Assembly (NCBI RefSeq): GCF_000499845.2
Contig: NC_023753.2
Span: 13,483,181 to 13,547,180 of the forward strand
DNA: 64,000 nt
Direction of reading: 5' to 3'
From: Phaseolus vulgaris
Lineage: Eukaryota > Streptophyta > Magnoliopsida > Fabales > Fabaceae
Under the pieces are notes generated by a model. It was not told where the DNA came from and made no database searches. It was given only the letters and a program-made list of their open reading frames with translations. A program made the position numbers and the translations under genes. Within the stretch, counting starts at the first letter, position 1. Each line of letters starts with the position of its first letter. Shown here in pieces: positions 1-8,839 of this stretch.

Positions 1-119
1 TAGAGAAGGAAGACTTACACGTTGGAGTTTCCCTAAGTTGGGTTACAGCGTGGTAAGCCTTTCCACGTGGAATGGCGGTTAAGTCAGAAGGACACGTGGC
101 AGTAAGCACTGAAACATCA
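1..119 (+). repeat. Tat-A 5' LTR fragment
   Basis: This stretch matches positions 17793-17911 of the 3' LTR of the same element with only a few differences, including the G-box-like ACACGTGGCAG. It stops just before the point where the 3' LTR shows its TATA box (GTATATAA near 17914). The next base is already gag, so the rest of the LTR, the primer binding site and the leader have been deleted. The upstream part of the LTR should lie left of the window. Confidence 0.85.
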
Positions 120-1473
120 GGGATTGCAGGAGGCAATGGCGGCAACGAAGGTTGAATAAGAACGCCTGCAGGCGGATCTCGCGGCGTCTTAGGCGAGAAA
201 TGAAGAGCTCTGTCGTACGAATGAGGAGTTGCGCCGCGGGTTGCGCAACAACTCAGGGCTACGTGAGGCAGATGAGCGCGAGCGCTTCACTCCACCAAGG
301 GAGTTCTCTACGCTGTTCTCGCAGTCAATTCTGGAGGCGGTAATTCCTAACATGTTCGTAGGTCCTAAGGTTACCTTCATTGGGATGGAAGATACCAAAG
401 CACATCTCACTGCGTTCCACACGCAGATGATGCTGGTAGGCGGCTCCGACGCCGTAAGATGCAAGCTCTTCATGAGCACTCTGACTGGCATGGCCATGGA
501 CTGGTTCATCAGCCTTCCAGATGGCCATATTACATCTTTCGCACAACTTTCCCAGTTATTCAGGGAGCAGTACCTAGTAAACAGGGCTCCACCACCAGTC
601 TCGTATGACTTGTTTGACGTGAAGCAGTATCAAGGCGAGACCTTGAAGGAGTATATCTGATTGGAATCACATCAATATCAATCGCTTCGGGGCTTAGGTG
701 GTGAAGGTTGGCACCACGGAGGAGCCCATGATTGTCTACGTATTCAGAAAGGGGGTGTGCCCTGGGCCTTTATGCGAGTCAATCATCCGCAACCGCCCCT
801 GAACTTTTGTTGAGATAAGGCATCGTGTTGTGGAACACATCGCCACTGAGGGCGAGGTGTGCGAGAAGCACACAAGTGTTGCACCCACACGCCCGAGAGC
901 ATTGTCGCGTCCACAACCCGCTAGGGTCAACGAGGCCACGAAGGGAAGGAAGAATGGCTTTTTAAAAGATTACCTGGTCGGGTCTGCTAGGGCCGCGACC
1001 TTGGCAGTGCCAGAGGAAGATCAGGCGCATGAAATGCCAATCCACGGAGAAGTACACACCATCTCTGGTGGGTTCTCAGGAGGAGGGCCCACTGCCTCTC
1101 AGCGCAAGAGGTATGTGAGGTAAGTGAATTCAAATGCTGGAGAGGGTTCGGACGACCCATGGGAGACAGACCTGGTGTTCACGAAAGCTGATCTACGTGA
1201 TGTCGTCCCCCATGACAATGACCCCGTGGTCATTTTGGTTGTCACAGCTGGAAGAAAAGTGCATAGAGTTCTCGTCGACTAGGGTAGTTATGCAAATGTC
1301 ATGTTCTGGTCGACCTTCAACAAGTTGTAGTTGTCCCCTGACCTGCTGAGGCCCTACACTGGATGCTTGTATGGGTTTGTAGGGGACCAAGTAGAAGTAC
1401 GAGGCTACTTGGAGCTGAGGATGACGTTTACGGATGGAACAGCGTTCCGTACATAGAGCATTCGGTACTTGGT
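120..1473 (+). pseudogene. Tat-A gag-protease pseudogene
   Basis: Remnant of the Gag and protease part of a Ty3/gypsy Tat-type polyprotein. It aligns codon by codon with the Tat-M polyprotein: the gag core lies at about 300-660, the Gag C-terminal part at 830-1120 and the protease at 1180-1473. Damage is heavy. There are stop codons in the N-terminal coiled coil (near 150-190) and a 22-bp insertion-plus-duplication at 658-679. About 85 codons are lost near 953, which removes the zinc knuckle. The protease active-site Asp (codon 1277-1279) is followed by TAG at 1280-1282 instead of Gln. At 1474 the reading frame is cut by copia element Cop1 and resumes after 8839, with roughly 100 protease/linker codons missing. 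It cannot make a working protein. Confidence 0.85.
653..679. repeat. 17-bp solo-LTR footprint with TSD
   Basis: The 17-bp insert TGATTGGAATCACATCA (658-674) is flanked by the direct repeat ATATC (653-657 and 675-679). Tat-M has an uninterrupted single ATATC here (38155-38159). The insert starts like the S-family LTR (TGAT...) and ends exactly like it (ATTGGAATCACATCA, compare 33190-33204). It is best read as an S LTR that inserted here and later lost almost all of its roughly 1 kb. Confidence 0.8.
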
Positions 1474-2411
1474 AGTTAGAATGGATGGCTTTAAACTAGA
1501 GGGGGGGGGGTGAATTGTTTAAAGAGGGTTTTCGCAAACTTTTAAAACAAGGATGAAATTATCTCAAGAAACAATTGATAAGAAATTCAGTTTGCCAAAA
1601 CAACAATAAAAAACAACAGTACCAGAAAAACAATCGGTTGTTTCACAGAAACAATCGGTTGCTTATACCAGCAAACAACAAACAAAAATGATATTAAAGA
1701 GTTAGGGATAGAGAGATTGCACACAGATGTTTATACTGGTTCACTCCAAATCCAGAGCTACATCCAGTCTTCTCAGAAACCCTGAGGAAATCCACTAAGC
1801 AATCACAACCTGATCACTTACACCACAACCAAGAAAGTGACCTTGAACACCTCAAGACACACACTCTTCTTGGCCAACACACCAACACTAAGATTGCTAA
1901 TCTTGATCCCCTCAAGAACACACAGCCAATCTCAGCAAACACAAAAACGAAAACTTGTTTCACAGAGTACAAGGATTGCACTTGTTACGGAAGATAATCT
2001 GAAATCAATACAAGCAGAATCCTATTCCGCAAACTTTGATCAATCACAAACTTTCAGCAATCTCAGCTCTTTGAAAAACTCAAAAACTCTTAGCAAAAAA
2101 CTTGTAAAAGATTGATTCTCAAATATGTTTTTCTGAATATATTCAAAGATGTAGTTTGTTATCAAATCTTAACAAACTCTTAAATTGCATTAAAAGATTG
2201 GTCAAAACATTTAATGACTGGAGCGTAAGCAGTTAAATCATTTAAAGCTCAGTCAAAGATAAAACAGTTTTTCTGTTATGGTCCCAAAACAAACACTCAA
2301 ACTACCCCAGAACTAGACTAAACCAGCACAACAACAACAAGCACAATCAAGGCTTGAACATCCTTCAAAGGGTTTGGATTCTTCAAAGCTTGAACACCAT
2401 TTGGTTCAACA
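1474..2411 (-). repeat. Cop1 3' LTR
   Basis: Same family as 7711-8839 and as the Cop4 LTRs. The terminal T of TGTTAGAATGG is changed to A at 1474; the other end is GGTTCAACA. Compared with the 5' LTR it lacks about 200 bp between the AAACAAAC near 2290 and CACTCAAACTACCCC. That missing block carries three to four copies of the AAACAAYCGRTTGTTT motif (8509-8720 in the partner). A G-run at 1501-1510 lies near the terminus. Confidence 0.9.
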
Positions 2412-2802
2412 ATCTCCCCCTATTTGATGAAGACAAATTCTAATGCTTGAGTTGTACCTGATTGAATCTGAAGCAGTTCCTGCAAGATACAGTTTTGAAC
2501 AAAGCATAGAACTTCTGATATTTGGTTAGCACAGATATAAAAAATTAAACTTCATAGCTAAATATCAGAAACAAATACTACTCATCCAAACTGTTTTAAC
2601 AATTAAAAAAAAATAAACACAACAGCATATTTGTCTCCCCCTATTTGTCTTCACAAATAGACAAAGAGAAGATATAAAACAAGATATTGTTTTGATTACA
2701 TCAGAATTAAAGTAGCAACAACAGAAACAAAGAGAATTTAAAAACCAGATATAACCACAAAAAACAATCGGTTTTTTCGATACATCAACCGATTGTTTTT
2801 CT
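2412..2802 (-). other. Cop1 3' untranslated region with two polypurine tracts
   Basis: No gene. The terminal polypurine tract (complement of ATCTCCCCCTATTTGATG, from 2412) abuts the LTR. A second near-copy (complement of TCTCCCCCTATTTGTCTTC, 2633-2651) lies about 220 bp away. A pair of near-palindromic AAACAATCGGTT/AACCGATTGTTT motifs sits at 2760-2800. Confidence 0.7.
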
Positions 2803-4005
2803 TCATTCATCATCATCAGCAAACTGAAGATCAAATATTTGATTCTGGACAGCTTCGATCTGTTCATCTAGAGTCATGAAGCGTGCATCCATGTTGTCAA
2901 ACCTGTTGTCAATCCTCTAGAAATTGCTTACACAAAGATCATGAAGATTCCTTTGATTCTTCGCAAAGCTATCAAGCCTATTTACCATGAGTCTTTCAAA
3001 AGGAGACATGGTTTGCATCCATTCTTCTTGATTTCCAGCACCAACACTAGGTCCAGCATCTTGATAATCTTCAGGTGGATCTTCATGTTGAACATCCATA
3101 TCAGCAGGTTCATCTTGTTCAAGATCAGCAACACCACTAGATGAGGCACCAAGGTCACCATCCTTGCTAATCCATTTGCCACCTACTTTGGTAAAACCCA
3201 TTTTTCTAAGTGATCCATTGTTCAAATCTTGAGTTGACTTGACCAACTCAGATGTTTCATCCTCAAGGTTCACTTCAAAATAGAGTAGAAATTTAGATAC
3301 TAAAACAACATATGGATAATGATAGTCATTTAACCTCAGAGCCTTTTGCATGTGCTCTTTGATGATGTGGATCCAATTGATTTTGATATTCTTCATGATG
3401 CAGAAGATATATACCAGATCTTCCTCAGTAAGAACAGAATGATTACTCCCCCTTGGAGTTAAAATCCAAGTCACAATGAGAGCAATCAATCTTTCATCAA
3501 GCTTTAGACCTCCAACCGAGCATGTTCTCACTTGAGCATGTTGATTCTTCAAGCAACTCTTGTAATATTGGATTTTGTTAAAATCCTCCACTACTCCAAG
3601 GTTTCCCTTGTTGATTCTAAGGCTAGAGAACTTGAGACTAGCAACAGCAGTCCATACTTCATGAGTTATCTCCATTTCTACACCTTTCACATGAGAAACT
3701 AGATTGTTTCCCTCAAACTTTAGATTTGTGTAGAACACCCTTACCAAATCTGGATAACTGTTTCCCTTCATCTCCAGGAACTTTCTGAGAGATTGATCCT
3801 TGAGCAGCCTTCTTACATTATCAAGCTTTTGACTTTTCAGCCAATCAAAGCATACAACCTTGGGGTTGTTTATCTTTTTGATACTTTTTTCATACCTATA
3901 TCTTTCAATAAGATCATTGTCTCCAGAAAACCAGCCTTCTAGCCTTCCTCCAGACCTTACAGCCCTGGTTTTGACTCACTTTGAGGTGGGAGGAGTTGAT
4001 TCCAT
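2803..4005 (-). pseudogene. Cop1 ORF2 (third ORF, plant-transposon-protein type), two stops
   Basis: A 401-codon frame from ATG at 4005-4003 to TGA at 2805-2803, interrupted by TGA at codon 10 (3978-3976) and TAG at codon 363 (2919-2917). The globular N-terminal two-thirds (motifs YPDLVRVFYTN, TWILTPRGSNH) resembles the domain annotated as putative plant transposon protein. That match is recalled, not searched. After it come an acidic linker (about residues 285-330) and a C-terminal helix (DARFMTLDEQIEAVQNQIFD) with coiled-coil periodicity. No signal peptide or membrane segment is visible, so an envelope role is not supported. It follows gag with no pol between. The homologous frames are 30691-31886 in Cop3 and 22551-20212 in Cop2. 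Function unknown. Confidence 0.75.
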
Positions 4006-4099
4006 GATGGCAGAGAAGAAAACAAAGAAGAGCTCACTTCACAGATTTTTGCAAGAGATGTTGCAATTGGTTGTTCTTGTGGAAGAGATCAACTGCACC

Positions 4100-4114
4100 A
4101 GATTTTATAGCAGA
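4100..4114 (-). promoter_or_regulatory. Candidate TATA box upstream of Cop1 ORF2
   Basis: The minus strand reads GCTATAAAATC (TATAAAA around 4109-4103), about 100 bp upstream of the ORF2 ATG at 4005. A matching GCTATAAAACC lies about 105 bp upstream of ORF2 in Cop3, which argues for an internal promoter. Confidence 0.5.
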
Positions 4115-4118
4115 AAAA

Positions 4119-4799
4119 GAATCAATTAGCATTCAATGTTATGAGTGGGTACCTGATTTTCAGAGAGAGAGGACTTGACTCTGCCCTGCACAGAAAACGT
4201 CAGAAAAAGCTGAAAATCACATGGTCTTCACATGTGATCTTTGACTAGTCATTAAGGCTCTTGAATTTCCAAGATTTTGGAATATATTCCTTTATGACTG
4301 TGGTAACTTCTCTCTGAACGTGATCAGCTTTCAACACAGATTCTTTGACCAAGATTCTCTCTTTGAATTGATCTGCAACGGATAGAAATTTAAAATAGCA
4401 ATTAAAAGGATTTCTTCACAGTGCTGTCAGACCTAAAACCATCGGTTGTTTCGAAGAAACAATCGGTTGTTTTTCTGCAGCAGTTAAAACTGATTTTGAA
4501 TTTTAACCATGAGCAGAAAGAGTTCAAAGCAGATGATATTAAGCATATTAAAAAGATTTTTATCCATGAGAAAGAACTTTAAAACACAAATTAAGAACAA
4601 ATAAAGGAAAGGCTTATCCTTATGTTAATTCTTCAATGAGCCATGTGCTTTATGATCAAGAAGCCTCTTTTCACTGTTGAGGTCCTTTAGACAAATGCAT
4701 AACATTGATTCAGCTTCAATGACTGTCTTTTTCTTCCAAGAACTTGATCACATGACTTAGTTCTTCACACTTCTTTAGAATTCCTGCATAAACATGAAT
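4119..4799 (-). other. Cop1 spacer between gag and ORF2
   Basis: No open frame of note. It holds a pair of near-palindromes (ACCATCGGTTGTTTCG and AACAATCGGTTGTTT, 4437-4473). It aligns loosely with Cop3 29901-30580, where pol is also absent, so the spacer looks like a shared family feature rather than a chance deletion in one copy. Confidence 0.6.
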
Positions 4800-7649
4800 T
4801 CAAGCAACAAAATTTGGTCCTGTACCGATCAAGTCATCAGGTGTGATGACGTGGACAGTAAGTGATTACGTGGGGCGTGCTTGGTGGGACACGTGGACAA
4901 GAGAAAGATGAGTGGTCAAGAAGTTAACATAGTCGCCGTTTGTGGAAGTGGCGTTCTTCAGTGTACATAGTCGGTTGTCACCAGGTTTTCGTATCATCGC
5001 CGTGTTAGATAATGGAAGATCAGGTGGTCAGGAATCGCCACAAGAGGCACATCGCCGGATTTCCCAGTAAACTTAGTTGAAGCTGTTGGAGGTTCAGGCG
5101 AGTAAGTTCAGGCGTGTAAGTTTAGTAAAGATGATTGTTACGTCAGCGTGAAGCATGGAGGTTAAGTGAGTTGGAGGAAACAACTTGCTCATCGATGACG
5201 GGATTCCCAGAGTGGACATTCGTCGATGGCGAGGTTTCCTTAGCTAGAACATGCATGGCGTGGCAGCGAGGAAGGTGGCACCTGCGACAAACGATATCAC
5301 AGAGATGATGTACTTTGTTGCATCCGATACTCGCTTTGTCGGGTGGCGTTCCAGAGCGTGTTACGTGCTAGGTTACACCTTGAATAGGAGACTTGGCTGC
5401 GTAATGGGATGCTACATAGAAATGACGCTTAAGTTACCCCAGCCCAGATGCAGACACGTGTAGAGTTGGATGCTACATAGAAATGACGCTTAAGTTACCC
5501 CGACCCAGATGATGACATGTGTAGAGTTGGATGCTACATAGAAATGACGCTTAAGTTACCCCGGCCCAGATGATGACACGTGTAGAGTTGGATGCGTGCC
5601 TCGCGTCCAAAGTGTAACTATCTGGAGAGAGAAAATACCTAGGTATAAAAGATAAACTTAACAGAATTTGGAGGTACGTTCATTACGACTCTTTTTTTCT
5701 TATTGAGAACACTTGAGCACGGTTCCACAACACCTAGTTTTCTCTCAGTTTTTGGGTGTTCCTGTTGCTGACTTGAGCGTCGGAGCGCCACCGGCCGCAG
5801 AGGCGCCATACTGTGTTTTCAGGTTCTCGGAGAGACAATCTGTAGTGTGGACTTGAAGCGCACGTGGTGTTAAAGCTGGTGAGGAAAGATCGTGACGAGG
5901 TATCGTTCTTGCGCTTGGTCAACCGGCAGGATCAGGTCCCTTCACAAATGTGGGTCCAATAGATTTCTTTTTCTCATTTGGAACCTCACATCCTTTCGGA
6001 ATCCATTTCATGTAGCCTTTAGGAACAAAGAATTTTCTTATTTTGCAGAATCTAACCGAATGGCCCTTTTTCATGCAATAAAAGCATGTAACAACCGGTT
6101 GTTTCGGTTTAACAATCGGTTGTTTCACTGGCTTTCTTGAATTTTTTTTTGAAAACTTATCTTGTTGGTTCTGTGGATTGAAACCCAAACCAGCCTTTCC
6201 AAAAACACAGCTTTGAGATGCCAAGACATTCTCAAAGTTAGATTTCCCCTTTGAAAGCTTGTCCACAGTTTCAACAAGATAATGAACCTTTTTCTCAAGA
6301 TTTTCACAATTTTCGCAAATGAGAGTGTCACACTTGCACGAAGCATTTTTTAAATGGTTTTCCAGATTTTTGAAATCATTTTTAGATTTTTCAATCTCAT
6401 CTTCAAGTGATTTCACTCTCTTTTCTAGCCAGTTGTTAAGATCTTTCAATCGGTTGTTTGAAAGAACCAATCGATTAGCTTCATCATGAGTTTCTTGAAA
6501 AACTTCAAGTAATTCACTGTAATTTTGTTCATTCAAGGAAGCACATGAACTTACCTCACTTGAGCTGCAAGATTCATCATCATCTTCAGCAACCAAGCAG
6601 ATGTTTGCTTTCTCATCTTCACTTGATGAAGAACTTGATGATGACACCTCATTTTCATCCCAAGCTATGTAGGCTCTTTTTGTATTGCCTTTCTTTTCCT
6701 TGTAGCTAGGCTTTTTCTCTTTGCTCTTGTTTGGACAATCTGCCTTTATATGACCTTGCTCACCACAACCAAAACAAGTATAGTTATTGGAATTAAAATC
6801 ATCGGATTTCTTGTTTCCATACCTATCTTTGTTGTTCTCTTTGTTGCGGTTTCTCTTTAGGAATTTTATGAACTTTCTTGACAGCAAGCTAAGGTTTTCC
6901 TCATCACTTTCATCACTGGATTCTTGTTTTCCTTTGTGCTTGGAAGCTTTTAAGGCTATGCTCCTTGTGTACTTGTCTTCACTCTCTTGAACATTGAGTC
7001 TATTCATCTCTAACTCATGTTTCCTAAGCTTTCCAAACAAAGAAGCAACACTTAATGATGTTAGATCTTTAGATTCGGAAATAGCAGTTACCTTGGGTTG
7101 CCATGCTCTATCAAGACATTTCAAGATCTTAATGTTCAGCTCTTCTTTATCAAAGGTCTTGTCAAGACTCATGAGATGATTGATGATGTGCGTGAATCTT
7201 TTTTGCACCTCAGAAATTGTTTCTCCTTTAAGCATTCTGAACATCTCATACACTTGAATTAGAGCATGCTTCCTAGCTCTCTTCACCTCATTTGTTCCTT
7301 CATGAGTGACTTCCAATGTGTCCCACATTTCTTTTGATGATTTGCATTGAGAGACCCTGAAAAACTCATCAGAATTTAAAGCAGAGGTTATAATATTTTT
7401 GGCAATGCAATCGAATTTGGCCTTTTTGCTTTCTGCATCAGTCCATTGAGACCATGGCTTCTTAATGAAAGATCCATCTTTTTCAAACTTTGGCACAAAA
7501 GGACCATTTTCATTTGCATCCCAAATTCCTTTGTCAAGTGATTCCATAAATATTTTCATTCTCACTTTCCAAAATTGGTATTTCAAACCACAAAACAGAG
7601 GTGGTCTGTTAATTGAAGCACCTTCCCCAAAAGGTAGTCTATCAGCCAT
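4800..7649 (-). CDS. gag: Cop1 Gag (576 aa), tail interrupted by solo LTR
   Basis: Structural Gag of a Sirevirus-like copia element. The frame opens at ATG 7649-7647 and stays open. Residues 10-210 are the copia Gag core (KIWD/W motifs, SKEMWDTLEVTHEGT, LGKLRKHELE region). There is a first CCHC knuckle at 292-305 (CFGCGEQGHIKADC), an acidic Ser-rich linker at 335-370, a coiled coil at about 380-430, and a second CCHC knuckle at 522-535 (CFYCMKKGHSVRFC). Solo LTR U (4821-5934) sits four codons before the original stop, which is at 4802-4800. The frame now ends inside the LTR at 5921-5919, swapping only the last four residues. The coding sequence proper is therefore 7649-5935 plus 4815-4800. 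It is the best-preserved Gag in the window and could still be translated if transcribed. Confidence 0.85.
4821..5934 (+). mobile_element. Solo LTR U (Tat-type), TSD GGTCC
   Basis: 1114 bp from TGTACCGATC to AACCGGCAGGATCA, flanked by perfect GGTCC repeats (4816-4820, 5935-5939). The last 18 bases match the LTR ends of Tat-A, Tat-M and Tat-B, which assigns it to the Tat group. A TATA box (GGTATAAAAG) lies near 5641. Three 61-bp tandem units are inside. It is a clean product of LTR-LTR recombination. Confidence 0.93.
5408..5590 (+). repeat. Three tandem 61-bp units in solo LTR U
   Basis: Units 5408-5468, 5469-5529 and 5530-5590 each begin GATGCTACATAGAAATGACG and end CACGTGTAGAGTTG or a close variant. 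They differ at a few positions. They lie in the U3 part, 50-230 bp upstream of the TATA box, and each contains an ACRTGTAG/ACGTG core, so they may act as repeated upstream promoter elements. Confidence 0.9.
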
Positions 7650-7695
7650 TTTAAAAACAGTTTTAGGATCAACTTGAATAACTTTCAAGAACCAA

Positions 7696-7708
7696 GCTTT
7701 TGATGCCA
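7696..7708 (-). other. Cop1 primer binding site
   Basis: The minus strand reads TGGCATCAAAAGC two bases inside the 5' LTR. This is a degenerate match to the initiator-Met tRNA primer site TGGTATCAGAGC used by copia elements. Cop4 has TGGCATCAAGAGC and Cop2 TGGTATTAAGAGC at the same place. Confidence 0.7.
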
Positions 7709-7710
7709 AT

Positions 7711-8839
7711 TGTTAGAATGGATGACTTTAAACTAAAGGGGGGGGGGATTGTTTAAAGAGGATTTTCGCAAACTTTTAAAACAAGAATGAAATTATCTCA
7801 AGAAACAATTGATAAGAAATTCAGTTTGCCAAAACAACAATAAAAAAACAGCAGTACCAGAAAAACAATCGGTTGTTTATACCAGCAAACAACAAACAAA
7901 ACTGAAATTAAAGAGTTAGGGATAGAGAGATTGCACACAAATGTTTATACTGGTTCACTCCAAATCCAGAGCTACATCCAGTCTTCTCAGAAACCCTGAG
8001 GAAATCCACTAAGCAATCACAACTTGATCACTTACACCACAACCAAGAAAGTGACCTTGAACACCTCAAGACACACACTCTTCTTGGCCAACACACCAAC
8101 ACTAAGATTGCTAATCTTGATCCCCTCAAGAACACACAGCCAATCTCAGCAAACACAGAAACGAAAACTTGTTTCACAGAGTACAAGGATTGCACTTGTT
8201 ACAGAAGATAATCTGAAATCAATACAAGCAGAATCCTATTCCGCAAACTTTGATCAATCACAAACTTTCAGCAATCTCAGCTCTTTGAAAAACTCAAAAA
8301 CTCTTAGCAAAAAACTTGTAAAAGATTGATTCTCAAATATGTTTTTCTGAATATATTCAAAGATGTAGTTTGTTATCAAATCTTAACAAACTCTTAAATT
8401 GCATTAAAAGATTGGTCAAAGCATTTAATAACTGGAGCGTAAGCAGTTAAATCATTTAAAGGTCAGTCAAAGATAAAACAGTTTTTCTATTATGGTCCCA
8501 AAACAAACAATCAGTTGTTTCCTCGAATCAATCGGTTGTTTTGGTTTTAACAGTTCAACCATTTGAAAAACAGTTTTCAATATTTTCTCAAAACATCTAA
8601 GTATAAACAATCGGTTGTTTCGACAAAACAATCGGTTGTTTTAACTTAGTTTGAAAACATTTTACTTTCACAAAGATTGAGAATGCATATGCTTTAGATT
8701 CGATCAAGGGGTGGATTACAACACTCAAACTACCCCAGAACTAGACTAAACCAGCACAACAACAACAAGCACTGCCAAGGCTTGAACATCCTTTAAAGGG
8801 TTTGGATTCTTCAAAGCTTGAACACCACTTGGTTCAACA
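7711..8839 (-). repeat. Cop1 5' LTR
   Basis: 1129 bp, plus-strand ends TGTTAGAATGG and GGTTCAACA. It is nearly identical to the 3' LTR outside a block (about 8509-8720) missing from that partner. It carries at least five copies of the near-palindrome AAACAATCGGTTGTTT, mostly in pairs 20-25 bp apart. Confidence 0.92.

Larger units (their letters stand above)
1474..8839 (-). mobile_element. Cop1: Sirevirus-like copia, gag + ORF2, no pol
   Basis: Minus-strand Ty1/copia-type element with both LTRs (3' LTR 1474-2411, 5' LTR 7711-8839), a primer site next to the 5' LTR and polypurine tract next to the 3' LTR. In transcription order it holds gag (7649-4800) and a third ORF (4005-2803). There is no protease, integrase, reverse transcriptase or RNase H, so it must be non-autonomous. 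Solo LTR U is nested at 4821-5934. The flanks (TTGGT left, ACCTC right) do not form a target duplication, and the interrupted Tat-A frame lacks about 100 codons, so a deletion or exchange followed insertion. Confidence 0.85.

Noticed and set aside
2803..4005. ORF2 as an envelope gene
   Set aside because: It sits in the env-like position in Cop2, but no signal peptide, transmembrane segment or glycoprotein-like feature can be seen in any of three copies.
3860..4129. 89-codon plus-strand frame with hydrophobic start
   Set aside because: Lies opposite the ORF2 N-terminus and its promoter region in Cop1; the hydrophobic run is the complement of the Lys/Glu-rich ORF2 start.
4437..4473. Repeated AAACAATCGGTTGTTT units considered as a CRISPR-like array
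   Set aside because: Spacing is irregular, units are scattered over all copia elements and the genome is a plant; no array geometry or cas genes.
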